DNA of 64,000 nucleotides from Brasilonema sennae CENA114 (GCF_006968745.1 NZ_CP030118.1:7094253-7158252); one strand, 5' to 3'. Positions 52,869 through 61,847 are shown, counted from the first letter of the stretch. Program-made: numbers and translations. The notes: generated from the letters alone by a model not told the origin.

Positions 52869-53509
52869 AGTATATTCAAAAGAGTAAAGAACCAGATAGC
52901 TTAACCAAATGGAAGCAGAAACTGGGTAGCCGAACACCCGACTGGAAATCCTTCCCACAACCAGTGAAAAATGAAGTCTATCACTCACTACTACAAGAGC
53001 AAGGTTTCATTTGTTGCTACTGTGGTATGTCTATAGCCAGAAAGCAATGCCATATTGAACATTTTAGACCCAAGAGTGTTTATAAAGATCTAACATTTGA
53101 GTACACTAATCTGATAGCTTCATGCCAAGGCGAAGATGAACACAGACCTCGTGTACCAGTGCATTGTGGACACAAAAAACAAGCTTGGTTTGATGAGGAA
53201 CTGATGATTTCCCCGTTAGATCCAAAATGTGCAGATTACTTTAAGTACTCTGGTTTTGGAGAAATTTTGCCAACAGATGATCACGATAAACAAGCCGCCG
53301 CTAAAACCACAATTCAAAAACTAGCACTTAGCATTGATAAGTTGAGAAAGATGAGGCGTGCAGCTATTGATGCTACACTGCTAGCTACTGACGGGTTGAC
53401 AGCTACAGAAGTACAGCTTCTTGCTCAGGGTTATGAAAAGCCAGATGCAGATGGAAGATACATGCCGTTCTCTGCGGCGATTATGTATATACTCAAGCAA
53501 TATTTTTGA
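52865..53509 (+). CDS. ptuB: HNH endonuclease PtuB
   Basis: A 214-aa HNH nuclease of the TIGR02646/PtuB group. The Cys pair is CCYCGMS, the catalytic His is in HIEHFRPKS, and the Asn region is TFEYTNLIASC. A second Cys/His site is at VHCGHKK. The helical C-terminal half contains LRKMRRAAIDATLL. It is translationally coupled to ptuA. The two-gene operon is complete and lacks visible inactivating mutations. The terminator is not clear; an STRR tract follows. Confidence 0.85.
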   Translation: MKYIQKSKEPDSLTKWKQKLGSRTPDWKSFPQPVKNEVYHSLLQEQGFICCYCGMSIARKQCHIEHFRPKSVYKDLTFEYTNLIASCQGEDEHRPRVPVHCGHKKQAWFDEELMISPLDPKCADYFKYSGFGEILPTDDHDKQAAAKTTIQKLALSIDKLRKMRRAAIDATLLATDGLTATEVQLLAQGYEKPDADGRYMPFSAAIMYILKQYF

Positions 53510-53523
53510 TTAATTGACCAAGA

Positions 53524-53640
53524 AAGGGGTGTAGGGGTATAGGGGTGTAAGGGTGTAGGGGGGAAAGGGAGAATTTTCGCGCGTGCTACACCCCTACCCC
53601 GAAGCCCCCACCAATTACTACCCCTACACCTGTAGGCGCA
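53524..53640. repeat. GGGTGTAG-type STRR between ptuB and NACHT 2
   Basis: Tandem GGGGTGTAG and GGTGTAAG units lie at 53526-53565. Their complement (CTACACCCCTACCCC) lies at 53586-53600, so the two halves can form a long hairpin that may terminate both convergent transcripts. Confidence 0.65.
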
Positions 53641-53698
53641 ATTTTTGTTTCTGTGCTACGACAACACCACACAACGCTTTTTCTGCTGTTAGTAAATG

Positions 53699-56071
53699 TC
53701 ATTTTTTTACTGGCAATAGCAATGTATCCTCAATCTCCTGCCGCACTTTGCGGCTCACGTAACAATCGCTGTTGAGGCAATCAACTAGTAGCTTATTCGC
53801 GTCTAAGTACTGTATCAACAGTTTCTTTTGGGAGTCGCTAAACTGCCAGTCATGACCAATATTGCGATACTCAATCATCACAGTTCTTAACTGTTGAGTC
53901 CAAGCTTGACTCTCTGCCTGCCACCAAGATACGTATGCTTCTAAATCGTTCTTGTGTTTGGGGAGTTGGTTTTCGAGTTGTTGAAGCAACTGCTGCAATT
54001 TAAGATTACGGTCTCGGGCGAGGTTGAGGGCTTGGGCGAGGTCTCGGGCGAGGTTGAGGGCTCGGGCGAGGTCTCGGACGAGGTTGAGGGCTCGGGCTCG
54101 GTTGAGGGCTCGATTGAGGGCTCGGGCTCGGTTGAGGGCGAGGTTGAGGGCGAGGTCGAGGTCGAGGGCGAGGTTGAGGTAGAGGGCAAGGTTGAGGGCT
54201 CGGTTGAGGGCTCGGTCTTGGGCTCGCCCTCGACCTCGGGCGAGGTAAACGTAAAAGCTGCGAACAGCTGCTGGTTTATAGGACGTTTCTACAGAACTGG
54301 ATTTTTGCTCAACCCAAGCGAAGAACTCCTGTAGCTTCTCATCTTTTTCTAAGAGTGCATCAATAGTATTTTTCATTAACTGCAACAAAGCATCTGCACT
54401 ATCCAGCATCCCTACTGTTAACAAAAAGACTTCCCGCCAACGCTTTTCAGTAAGATGGGTGGTTAAGGCTTGCAATGCTTTATCATTTGTTGCATATGGA
54501 TTAGCACTAGTCACAAGCTTTCTTGCAGTGAAATACTCGTGAAATGTCAGGTGTGAGAAAGAGTAAATGCTTCTTGCTCGTTCTACAAATAATCCATGCT
54601 GAGCTTCAATTGATTTAAGCACTGCTTCACTGTCTAGTTGCAGTGCCTCTGGATTTGTACTAGCATTTGGTAAATTCTGGATGTATTGAGTAATTTCTCT
54701 TTCAATTTCTTTTTGTTTGAAGAAGTAGTCACCACGCTTAAAAGTTTCTAAGGCAATTCGACTAAGCAAATCTTCTTTGCGTTTTAGAGATAACTCTTTA
54801 TACACTTGGTCTCGTTCAATATTTCGTTTCACATCCCACTTTTTGAGCAGTACATCTAAACTCTCTTTATACAATTCGGAGCGATTGGATGGAAAGTTAC
54901 CCGATTCTTCAAACACTAAACACAACAGTGTTAACAACAATGGATTTGTTGCTAACTCCTGAATTGGCTTATCATCTTTTAACTTCTCAGTAAATCGTTC
55001 AGCTTTAATTACATCGTCTTTTGCTTTAAACCATTTCTGAGCAAAGCTGTGAATTTGTTGTTCATCAAAATCTGCAACTTCAACTTCAGTAAACTGCTCA
55101 AAAGTGTATTCCCGTGCTGCAATTCGACAACTAATGACAAACTGGTTTTTATGGTATTGAATTGTAAAATCTCGAATATGTGACAAAACCCGTTTATTAT
55201 CTGCTTCTCTCACCTCATCTAGTCCATCTAGCAATATCAACAGCTTGCCTTGATTGAGCAGTTGTTCCACAGCGGTCAAGTCAACTAACTGATTTGTGTC
55301 AGTAGTGGTCCTGTTTAAAAAAGATGCCAAAAATCCTGTTTTGATTTTTGTATTGGGTGCAATTCCTAAGCTTGCAAACAGTTGAATTAAATATTCTAAT
55401 AAGTTTGGTTGATTAGGTAGTTCAGCAAATTCCTTGAGTGTAATAAACAAAGGAATGTGATTTGCTTGGAACCTACCTTCAATACATTGGAGTGCCAAAT
55501 ATTTGAGAAATGTTGTCTTACCTGCACCTGGTTTACCCAAAATCATTAACTTTGAGTGCTTGTTCACTGCATCTAGATCTGGAACTCTTTTCTCACGCAC
55601 ATCACCCAAACTAAATCGCTCAAAATTCTCAATAGATAAACCTTGGAGAAGTTCAGCTATTTCTAGCCGTCTGCGTCCGGTGATTTTTTCAAGAATGTTG
55701 ACGCTCGTGTAGATATCATCCAAGCCGATTGGCTGATTCATATCTAGCACTCGCATGGTGCTGCATCGCTTATCAATGCTGTCGCGAATATTTTCTCGTG
55801 CTGTCTTCACTAAATCATTAATATCAACAGTCTTACCTGTTTCTTCTTCCCCTGGCTCCAGTTCTGCAATTTCACCCCACTCCAAATTGAGTTCACTGCA
55901 AATATTTTGGAACAACTTCTTTTCAACAGGTCGTTTGGCAAAGAAGTTAATCACAACTTGACGAGTACAGTCAGCGCGTCCTGCTAGATGATCCTGCGTC
56001 CACCCCTTAAGTTTAAATGCCTCCTCAGCTTTTTTAATTCCTGCTTCTGATGCTCGGAGTGACCTTGCCAT
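53699..56071 (-). CDS. NACHT-domain STAND NTPase with dipeptide-repeat array (NACHT 2)
   Basis: A 790-aa protein with the same layout as the gene at 14701: N-terminal HTH (WTQDHLAGRADCTRQVVINF), Walker A GKPGAGKTT (179-187), Walker B LLILLDGLDEVREAD (278-292), and a helical region with YSFSHLTFHEYFTARKL. The conserved C-terminal block has NIGHDWQFSDSQKKLL and ends in LLLPVKK. Between them, residues about 611-688 are an unbroken alternation of Ala/Asn/Asp with Leu/Arg. The frame is intact. Position next to ptuAB supports a defence role. The gene is convergent with ptuB. Confidence 0.9.
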   Translation of the reverse strand: MARSLRASEAGIKKAEEAFKLKGWTQDHLAGRADCTRQVVINFFAKRPVEKKLFQNICSELNLEWGEIAELEPGEEETGKTVDINDLVKTARENIRDSIDKRCSTMRVLDMNQPIGLDDIYTSVNILEKITGRRRLEIAELLQGLSIENFERFSLGDVREKRVPDLDAVNKHSKLMILGKPGAGKTTFLKYLALQCIEGRFQANHIPLFITLKEFAELPNQPNLLEYLIQLFASLGIAPNTKIKTGFLASFLNRTTTDTNQLVDLTAVEQLLNQGKLLILLDGLDEVREADNKRVLSHIRDFTIQYHKNQFVISCRIAAREYTFEQFTEVEVADFDEQQIHSFAQKWFKAKDDVIKAERFTEKLKDDKPIQELATNPLLLTLLCLVFEESGNFPSNRSELYKESLDVLLKKWDVKRNIERDQVYKELSLKRKEDLLSRIALETFKRGDYFFKQKEIEREITQYIQNLPNASTNPEALQLDSEAVLKSIEAQHGLFVERARSIYSFSHLTFHEYFTARKLVTSANPYATNDKALQALTTHLTEKRWREVFLLTVGMLDSADALLQLMKNTIDALLEKDEKLQEFFAWVEQKSSSVETSYKPAAVRSFYVYLARGRGRAQDRALNRALNLALYLNLALDLDLALNLALNRARALNRALNRARALNLVRDLARALNLARDLAQALNLARDRNLKLQQLLQQLENQLPKHKNDLEAYVSWWQAESQAWTQQLRTVMIEYRNIGHDWQFSDSQKKLLIQYLDANKLLVDCLNSDCYVSRKVRQEIEDTLLLPVKK
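54008..54241. repeat. Hexanucleotide minisatellite inside NACHT 2
   Basis: About 39 tandem six-base units of the type GAGGGC, GAGGTT, TCGGGC, TCGGTT and GAGGTC (plus strand). On the coding strand each encodes one dipeptide such as Ala-Leu, Asn-Leu, Asp-Leu or Ala-Arg. Six is a multiple of three, so gain or loss of units keeps the frame, and both strands are free of stop codons. GC content is far above the surrounding gene. Confidence 0.92.
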
Positions 56072-56199
56072 AGATTCAATGCAGCTTTTATTTAAATCTT
56101 ACACAAGTCCAACATCCTTGTCTGACCATAGCATAAGGATTTTAGGGGCACATAGATAAGTAATTGAACAAAAATTTACTACCTTAACCCAGGTGTATT

Positions 56200-56508
56200 A
56201 TGTCTTCCCAAGAAGTTAAGAATAAAACCTTTGCTATAAAAGCCCGTATCAAAGGTATCAACCGTCAAATCGCCAAAAAGCAACGAAACTTGCTCCTTCT
56301 TTCTGGGGGATTCGGTTCGTTAGGGGTTGTAGCTTTTGGTATAGGTACTTGGCTGTTTTTCCATGCTATTCCAGGGGCTGACATTTTGATTGGCAGTGGA
56401 ACTACTCTAACGACGCAAGCTTACCAAACGTTCAAAGACATCCAAGACGATCTAGAGAAATTAGAACTAGAACGCTTTGAATTGGAAATTGAACTCAACA
56501 ACTTCTAA
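56200..56508 (+). CDS. Small two-helix membrane protein next to NACHT 2
   Basis: A 102-aa protein. The basic N-terminal helix (FAIKARIKGINRQIAKKQ) is followed by a hydrophobic hairpin (LLLLSGGFGSLGVVAFGIGTWLFF and a weaker ADILIGSGTTL). The C-terminal acidic coiled coil is DLEKLELERFELEIEL. No family recognised. It is divergent from NACHT 2 with about 130 bp between starts, so shared regulation or a membrane effector role is possible. Small membrane proteins beside STAND genes are sometimes effectors; that is speculation. Confidence 0.65.
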   Translation: MSSQEVKNKTFAIKARIKGINRQIAKKQRNLLLLSGGFGSLGVVAFGIGTWLFFHAIPGADILIGSGTTLTTQAYQTFKDIQDDLEKLELERFELEIELNNF

Positions 56509-56582
56509 ATCTTTGAGTACCAAGTCTAATGACTATGGTTACGTTGTTCGTGCGTAAGTCCTGTGAAAGTCTCAAATAAGAA

Positions 56583-56602
56583 GGTGGGCAAGAGTGCCCA
56601 CC
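56583..56602. repeat. GGTGGGCA/TGCCCACC palindrome
   Basis: A perfect 8-bp stem with loop AGAG, a common interspersed element in Nostocales. It lies 75 bp after the 56200 gene and may help end its transcript. Confidence 0.5.
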
Positions 56603-56644
56603 CTACACTACGCTGAGTTTGCTTTCTTCACTATGGTCAAAATC

Positions 56645-56785
56645 CTAAATTACTGAAGTGACTGACTCTGGAAAAGTCGTTAAGCCGACAGTGCGATCGC
56701 CAAAGCCAGCAGCATAAAAGTAGCTAGTATTACCTACTTGTTGGTAGTTGAGATAAGTGCTAACACCGCCAGCAGAAGGTAAGAG
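56645..56785 (-). pseudogene. C-terminal remnant of an unidentified gene
   Basis: A 46-codon open minus-strand frame reads TLLPSAGGVSTYLNYQQVGN, then SYFYAAGFGDRTVGL, ends in TSVI and stops at TAG (56645). Protein-like composition, codon use and an in-frame GCGATCGC make chance unlikely. It has no start and is preceded by TAA. TGCGTAAGTCCT flanks it as a 12-bp direct repeat (56551-56562 and 56802-56813), suggesting an inserted or deleted segment. The family was not recognised. Confidence 0.5.
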
Positions 56786-56821
56786 GGTTTAAAAAGGTTT
56801 TTGCGTAAGTCCTATATTTGA

Positions 56822-59005
56822 TTAATTGACGATAGATTTACCTTGTACAGTTGAAGCAGGTTGAACATTCAACAAATGCTCAATTGTAGGCGCGATATCG
56901 ATGTTGTGAACCTGTTTTAACATGCTGTGTCCAAAATCTGGACCAGCTGCAAAGAAAATCGCACTCATATTCGGCAGATTGGGGTCGTAGCCGTGTGCGC
57001 CGTAGAAATTGGGCACAGACAACACCGAACTATTAGAAGGATCATCTCCCAAGCGCTGCACAACTGGCGTTTGAATACCATCGAAGTTGTAGCCCAGTGT
57101 TAGTAGAGCAAAAACATCACCTGCATCTTGACCAATCAACTCATTCGTGCTTAAACCAAACGAGGAGTCATTCAGATCTTCAGGGATAGGTCTGGTGTAA
57201 ACCTTATCAAATATATGGACGCTGTTACCGTAGCTGTAGTTGGGATTGTTATCTACAAAAGATTTGAGTGCATTTGCTACTTGTTGTTGCAAGGTAACGT
57301 ATTCTTCATGACTAACGATGCCATTAGGTTCCCGTCCCTGTAGGTTGAAGTAGATATTGACCGCAGGACCAGAACTTACGGCTCTTACCTTGTTAGAATC
57401 GAAGTTATTGTTTTTGAGAAAGTTATTAATATCAACTGATGTATGGAAAGCAGCAAACCCGTGGTCTGAAACGACGATGATGTTGCTATTAGGTCTGCCT
57501 TGGCTATCAGTACCAACGGTATCAATAACACGTTGAATTGCGCGGTCAGCAGCTTGGTAAGCTGCTTTTACATAAGCGTCGTAACGGGCAATCTTCTGTT
57601 GATCCTGATTTGCTGCAATAGAGTTGGGGTCGCGAGGGTTAGTTGCTTGACGTGAGTCGGTAAGCAGGAACTGGTGTTCTGATCCATCTGGTTGCTCAAT
57701 GTAGATCATTGCCAGGTCAACATTGGGATTCTGAGTGATTGCCCGTAAACCAACATTGGTTTGGTAATCAACAAAATTCCGAACCTGGTCCTCGTAGATA
57801 GCTTCTAATTCTTCATCAGAAAAATTTTCAAATCCGGGGCTGAGTCGTTCAGTGATGCGGTAGTCTGCCTGATTTCTCCAGAAACCAACATTATTGTTGA
57901 TATCATCCACATTTGCTAGCACTGCTGCGTTGCGCGGAATGTAATTGGCAGAGTAACGAGCAAAGCGTACAGTAGATAAGTCAGGAGCCAGGGTACTGAC
58001 GTAAAAAGCCGTTCCTGCTTTGCTGGAGCTACCTTCCAAGTAGAATAGGCTAGACTTTTGCTCACTTGCTCGCACATAAGCCGGTCCAGTGGATGGTAAA
58101 TTGAAGGCACCCGGCTGAATACCTTGGTTGGCATCAAAGAAGACTAACGTGTCGTAATTAACTTTACGATCCTTAGTTGTGTCGATCGCAACGACTTGGA
58201 TGTCGTAAGTGACGCCATTAACTGTGAACTTATCAAAGGATTTATTTGTCTTTAATATCCGACTATAAGACACTTTCTCAGCCGCTTTGAGTTGGTTAAT
58301 CACTGACTTTGGAGCGGGAGAAAAGTCTGTTGCTGTGAGGTTAAAACCTTGCGCCCCAACTCCAGCAAAAGTTCCAAAAGGTACTGTATAGTCTACGGTT
58401 CTCTTATTCGCTGGTTGCACAATCGGGCTATTGGGCAATCCTGGTACCGTGATATCTACCCCATCTGCTCCCGGAAATGTGGCAGCAACAACCTTTTTAC
58501 CGTTTTCTCGCAAGGATAACCAAAGTGGGTTTGCTGTCAACTCTGTGCTTTGGGCAGGTCCATCAATACCTGCTGAGTAGCCGCCGATGGGAGCATTAAA
58601 ACCATTAATATTGTCTTTGAAAGGACTAGCAACCAGATGAAATGTGTTGGCGTTGATATCGTTCTTTGCTGCAGAAGAACCCGTTGCGATCGCAATATGT
58701 CCAGGGGCAGTTAGGGATGGGGTAATCGTGATATTCTGCTGAGCAACAATTCCTTGGCTTTGCAGTAGTCCTAAACCCTGGCTTGAGCTAAGTATTCCGT
58801 CAGCAAGGTATTGATTAATCAGTTGTGGTGTTGCACCATCTAGGGAAATCAAAATGACTTTGGGAACTTGAGGTTTGCTCGCAGTCTGACCTTGAGTACC
58901 ATGTTGGTTCCAGTTTCCCCATACCAGCAGCATCACAAAAAACGATGCAGCGAACAATCGCCAAAAATATTTCTTCGTCCAAGAAGTTCTCGCAAAATTT
59001 CTCAT
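56822..59005 (-). CDS. Alkaline-phosphatase-superfamily phosphodiesterase/pyrophosphatase
   Basis: A 727-aa exported enzyme. A signal anchor (FWRLFAASFFVMLLVWGNW) precedes the catalytic domain. Metal and nucleophile sites follow the nucleotide pyrophosphatase/phosphodiesterase order: Asp in VILISLDGATP, nucleophile Thr in SLTAPGHIAIATG, Asp and His in QPDGSEHQ, Asp-His in VVSDHGFAAF and the last His in YGAHGYDPN. It probably cleaves phosphodiesters or phosphonate-like substrates outside the cell. The insert of about 200 residues in the middle is typical of large cyanobacterial members. No Pho box was identified. Confidence 0.9.
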   Translation of the reverse strand: MRNFARTSWTKKYFWRLFAASFFVMLLVWGNWNQHGTQGQTASKPQVPKVILISLDGATPQLINQYLADGILSSSQGLGLLQSQGIVAQQNITITPSLTAPGHIAIATGSSAAKNDINANTFHLVASPFKDNINGFNAPIGGYSAGIDGPAQSTELTANPLWLSLRENGKKVVAATFPGADGVDITVPGLPNSPIVQPANKRTVDYTVPFGTFAGVGAQGFNLTATDFSPAPKSVINQLKAAEKVSYSRILKTNKSFDKFTVNGVTYDIQVVAIDTTKDRKVNYDTLVFFDANQGIQPGAFNLPSTGPAYVRASEQKSSLFYLEGSSSKAGTAFYVSTLAPDLSTVRFARYSANYIPRNAAVLANVDDINNNVGFWRNQADYRITERLSPGFENFSDEELEAIYEDQVRNFVDYQTNVGLRAITQNPNVDLAMIYIEQPDGSEHQFLLTDSRQATNPRDPNSIAANQDQQKIARYDAYVKAAYQAADRAIQRVIDTVGTDSQGRPNSNIIVVSDHGFAAFHTSVDINNFLKNNNFDSNKVRAVSSGPAVNIYFNLQGREPNGIVSHEEYVTLQQQVANALKSFVDNNPNYSYGNSVHIFDKVYTRPIPEDLNDSSFGLSTNELIGQDAGDVFALLTLGYNFDGIQTPVVQRLGDDPSNSSVLSVPNFYGAHGYDPNLPNMSAIFFAAGPDFGHSMLKQVHNIDIAPTIEHLLNVQPASTVQGKSIVN

Positions 59006-59622
59006 ACCATTTTGGATTTTAGATTTTATATTTTAGATTAATGATCGCGTTCCTACCTTGGGAACCGCTACCTCCTTTCGAGATCCCATCCAAAGTATTA
59101 TCTGCCATGTAAATGACTCCGGTACTAAAGTAAATAAGACGAAATATGAGAAATTTATATGACAAGCTTAGAGATTTTATTGCCAGAGCTTCTTGTTATA
59201 CATTTGTTGATTTAGTCTGCAAGTTATTGAAGTAATTGATGAAAATCAGTCCTTATATTTCACAGAAAAATCAATACTTTTTAATATTTTTACATGAGAA
59301 TTTATATTAACTAGTTGCTCATTCCATTACCTGTTTGAATGTCATTCAAACAGATAAATCAATACAAATTAAGCGTAATATAGATTCATCATTTCAGACT
59401 TAAACAATAGTCAAAGAAAAGGTTAAATTTAGTTTAAAGTTATAAAGTATTTGAGCTAAATAAGCTACAATGATAATAAGAATAATTATTATTTGTTCTA
59501 ATTATTGATTTTCAGTTCACTGTTTGCCTGGGACAAAAAACCTTGGGTTATTGCGATCTGCCTTTGGCAGCAGTGCTAGCCCCGCTGCGGAGCGTAGCCG
59601 TGCCGCAGGCATAAGGAACAAA
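59006..59622. other. Intergenic region, 617 bp
   Basis: The left part is a TTTTAGATTT-rich tract followed by the putative promoter of the phosphodiesterase gene. At 59469-59491 an AT-rich near-palindrome reads TGATAATAAGAATAATTATT. At 59562-59612 a GC-rich interspersed repeat (CTGCGGAGCGTAGCCGTGCC) adjoins the DUF1995 stop codon. No ORF was seen. Confidence 0.5.
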
Positions 59623-60357
59623 TCAATTCCTCAACGCTCGTAAGAAACGTTGCAAACCTTTAAACAAATTGGGCTTTTTCGCAGATGAAGCATCTACTGT
59701 AGCTGACTTAGACTGTGCCTTCGCTAAAATTGCATCCAACTCGTCACCAGATGGCTTTTGCGGAGATTCGGAAATCTTTTGATACTCATCGCTCTTTTGC
59801 AGCCAAACTTCCCATACCCCAGGGTAAGAGCGAAATACAGCACTCTCGTCATCAATGGGACGGAGATAATAGCAAGATTCTATTGTTTTGATGAAACGCT
59901 CACGTACTTGACGCGCAGTATAACCAATGCCCACTACCCCTAAATCTTCTAAACGAGGATTTAATATCACTATTGGGCGATCGCCCGCCAATTGAGCGAT
60001 CTTTTCCACCTCTAAAACTTCTACCACAGTCGGACCAATAAGAAAGAAAATTTCATCCTCTGGTTCAATTTTGTCCTCCATAGATAATTTTCCTGTACCA
60101 ATATCAAAAATCTTAAACGACACATCAGCCCAATCACGCTTCGCAAGCGCTGCACCACCAGCATCTGGAAAGAAAACTTTCAAGCCAGAACCGTATTCTT
60201 CAAAAAGTGGCATAAATTGCTCTGCCACAAGCATAGGTTTGAGTTCTGGAATCAGTATTTCAACTTGTAAGCGCTTATATCCATCTGCAAGTGCTGCTTT
60301 GGTTGCTTCACCGGCTTGAACAATTGCATCTTCAAGAGAGTTTGGAAGTTGAGTCAT
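59623..60357 (-). CDS. DUF1995 family protein
   Basis: A 244-aa cytoplasmic protein of a family shared by cyanobacteria and plastids. The N-terminus LPNSLEDAIVQAGEATKAAL and the later LKVFFPDAGGAALAKRDW and ILNPRLEDLGVVGIGYTARQ are typical. Plant members are linked to photosystem assembly or adenylate-type functions, but the biochemical role is not settled. The C-terminus is basic. It is transcribed toward the phosphodiesterase gene and separated from the cysteine desulfurase gene by an STRR tract. Confidence 0.85.
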   Translation of the reverse strand: MTQLPNSLEDAIVQAGEATKAALADGYKRLQVEILIPELKPMLVAEQFMPLFEEYGSGLKVFFPDAGGAALAKRDWADVSFKIFDIGTGKLSMEDKIEPEDEIFFLIGPTVVEVLEVEKIAQLAGDRPIVILNPRLEDLGVVGIGYTARQVRERFIKTIESCYYLRPIDDESAVFRSYPGVWEVWLQKSDEYQKISESPQKPSGDELDAILAKAQSKSATVDASSAKKPNLFKGLQRFLRALRN

Positions 60358-60416
60358 ACTAAATAATTTTTGATTTTGAATTTTTAGATTTTAAGCGCAT
60401 CCTCGACGCAGATAAA

Positions 60417-60502
60417 CTATCAGTTATCAGTTATCAGTTATCAGTTACCAGTTATCAGTTATCAGTTATCACTGTTCACTGTTCACTGTTTACTGTTCAC
60501 TG
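60417..60502. repeat. ATCAGTT / ACTGTTC STRR tract
   Basis: About eight heptamers of TATCAGT are followed by four of TCACTGT/TTACTGT. It lies just after the cysteine desulfurase stop codon. It is the complement of the P450-GTPase tract at 36163-36258, where both unit types also occur side by side. Confidence 0.8.
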
Positions 60503-60508
60503 ATTTAA

Positions 60509-61678
60509 CTAACGACTAACAATCAATTCTACAGGTGATAGTCGCTGCAAAACTTGCCTTAACACCATTGCTACCCAATCGACATCAGCTTCTGTTGTTT
60601 CGCGCCCTAGTGTCATGCGGATAGCTCCCAATGCCACGTTTTCTGGATAGCCCATTGCTAATAATATGGGACTAGGGCTGAGTTTACCACTATGACAAGC
60701 AGCACCAGCACTGATACCAATGCCAGCTAAATTCATTTGTCGTACTAAAGTTTTGCCACTGAGTTTTTGTCCATCAGCGTGTTCTAAGCAAAAACTGACA
60801 TGGTGAGGTAAGCGGTGCGTGCGTTCGCCAGTGGGGAGTAAACCAGGAATGTCAGCTAACTGGGCAAACAGGCGATCGCGTAACTTGATTAACCGAGGTG
60901 TTTCTGTTGGCAATTCTTGATCTGCCAATTCTGCTGCAACCCCAAACCCCGCGATAATGGGTACTGCTTGCGTTCCAGAACGTAGTCGTCTTTCTTGTCC
61001 CCCACCACCCAGTAAAGGAACCAACTCTACACGAGGATGCACATACAACGCCCCAACACCTTGTGGACCATAAATTTTGTGACTAGAAATGCTGAGTAAA
61101 TCTACGGGCAGATTTTTCACATCTATAGGTAAGCGCCCTGCCACTTGTACAGCATCTGTATGGAACAAAACACCTGCACGACGAGCTATATTTCCTAATT
61201 CTTCAATTGGTTGTAATGTCCCAACTTCACTTTGACCGTAAATAACCGAGACCAACACGGTATTATCTTGTAACGCTGCTTTCAAATCTAGGGGGTTTAC
61301 TCTTGCTTTGGCATCCACGCTTAAGCGAGTCACTTGCCAACCCCACAACTCCAACAAACGTACTGGTTCGGCCACAGCAGAATGTTCAACATTGGAAATA
61401 ATCATGTGTTGGGGCTTGGCATACAAATGGGCAACTCCCATAATCGCCAAATTGTCTGCTTCAGTACCACCAGAAGTAAAGATAATAGATTCAGGATCAG
61501 GTGCGTTTATTAAACCAGCCACCTGCATTCTTGCTTGTTCCACAACCGTTGCTGCCCGTTGTCCCCACTCATGCAAGCTAGAGGGGTTACCCCAATCTTG
61601 AGTTAAGACTGCTTGCATTGCGGCTATTGCTTCTGGGCGAGTGGGAGTAGTTGCGCTGTAATCTAAATAAATTTGCAT
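60509..61678 (-). CDS. Cysteine desulfurase (NifS/IscS type)
   Basis: A 389-aa PLP enzyme that takes sulfur from cysteine for Fe-S clusters and thiolated cofactors. The PLP lysine is in SISSHKIYGPQGVG. The Thr/His phosphate and stacking residues are in FTSGGTEADN and VEHSAVAEPV. The catalytic Cys lies in SAGAACHSGK, in the long mobile loop of group I enzymes. Length is normal. No isc or nif genes are adjacent. A 7-bp inverted repeat overlaps its likely promoter (61728-61750). Confidence 0.92.
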   Translation of the reverse strand: MQIYLDYSATTPTRPEAIAAMQAVLTQDWGNPSSLHEWGQRAATVVEQARMQVAGLINAPDPESIIFTSGGTEADNLAIMGVAHLYAKPQHMIISNVEHSAVAEPVRLLELWGWQVTRLSVDAKARVNPLDLKAALQDNTVLVSVIYGQSEVGTLQPIEELGNIARRAGVLFHTDAVQVAGRLPIDVKNLPVDLLSISSHKIYGPQGVGALYVHPRVELVPLLGGGGQERRLRSGTQAVPIIAGFGVAAELADQELPTETPRLIKLRDRLFAQLADIPGLLPTGERTHRLPHHVSFCLEHADGQKLSGKTLVRQMNLAGIGISAGAACHSGKLSPSPILLAMGYPENVALGAIRMTLGRETTEADVDWVAMVLRQVLQRLSPVELIVSR

Positions 61679-61727
61679 AACCTATAAGGTGAGAAAACAC
61701 GCTCTTGCAACGGGTTATTTCTATTTT

Positions 61728-61750
61728 CAGACTATATAATAGTTAGTCTG
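61728..61750 (-). promoter_or_regulatory. Inverted repeat over the likely cysteine desulfurase promoter
   Basis: CAGACTA and TAGTCTG flank TATAATAGT. On the minus strand the centre contains TATTAT, a usable -10 box about 50 bp before the ATG at 61678. A repressor site overlapping the promoter is possible. It does not match a motif I know. Confidence 0.4.
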
Positions 61751-61812
61751 CTAAATTCTTATAACTTTTTAAATGATAGTCATCCTATTTTATTTGTGAA
61801 AATAAAAAGGTT

Positions 61813-61847
61813 AAGATTCCCGACTTCTTTGAGAAGTCGGGAATCTT
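61813..61847. repeat. 16-bp perfect hairpin, 3-nt loop
   Basis: AAGATTCCCGACTTCT (61813-61828) pairs fully with AGAAGTCGGGAATCTT (61832-61847), loop TTG. It is a recognisable dispersed hairpin in Nostocales. It lies between the 62042 gene and the cysteine desulfurase gene, where it could end the minus-strand transcript; AACCTTTTTATTTT follows on the minus strand, giving a U-tract. Confidence 0.7.

Noticed and set aside
51462..53509. Retron with PtuAB effector (Eco7-like)
   Set aside because: No reverse transcriptase or msr/msd-like inverted repeats flank the pair, so plain Septu fits better.
53954..54334. 126-codon plus-strand frame rich in Glu, Gly, Val and Ser, opposite NACHT 2
   Set aside because: It exists only because the hexanucleotide array is open in several frames; no ribosome-binding site or flanking protein pattern.
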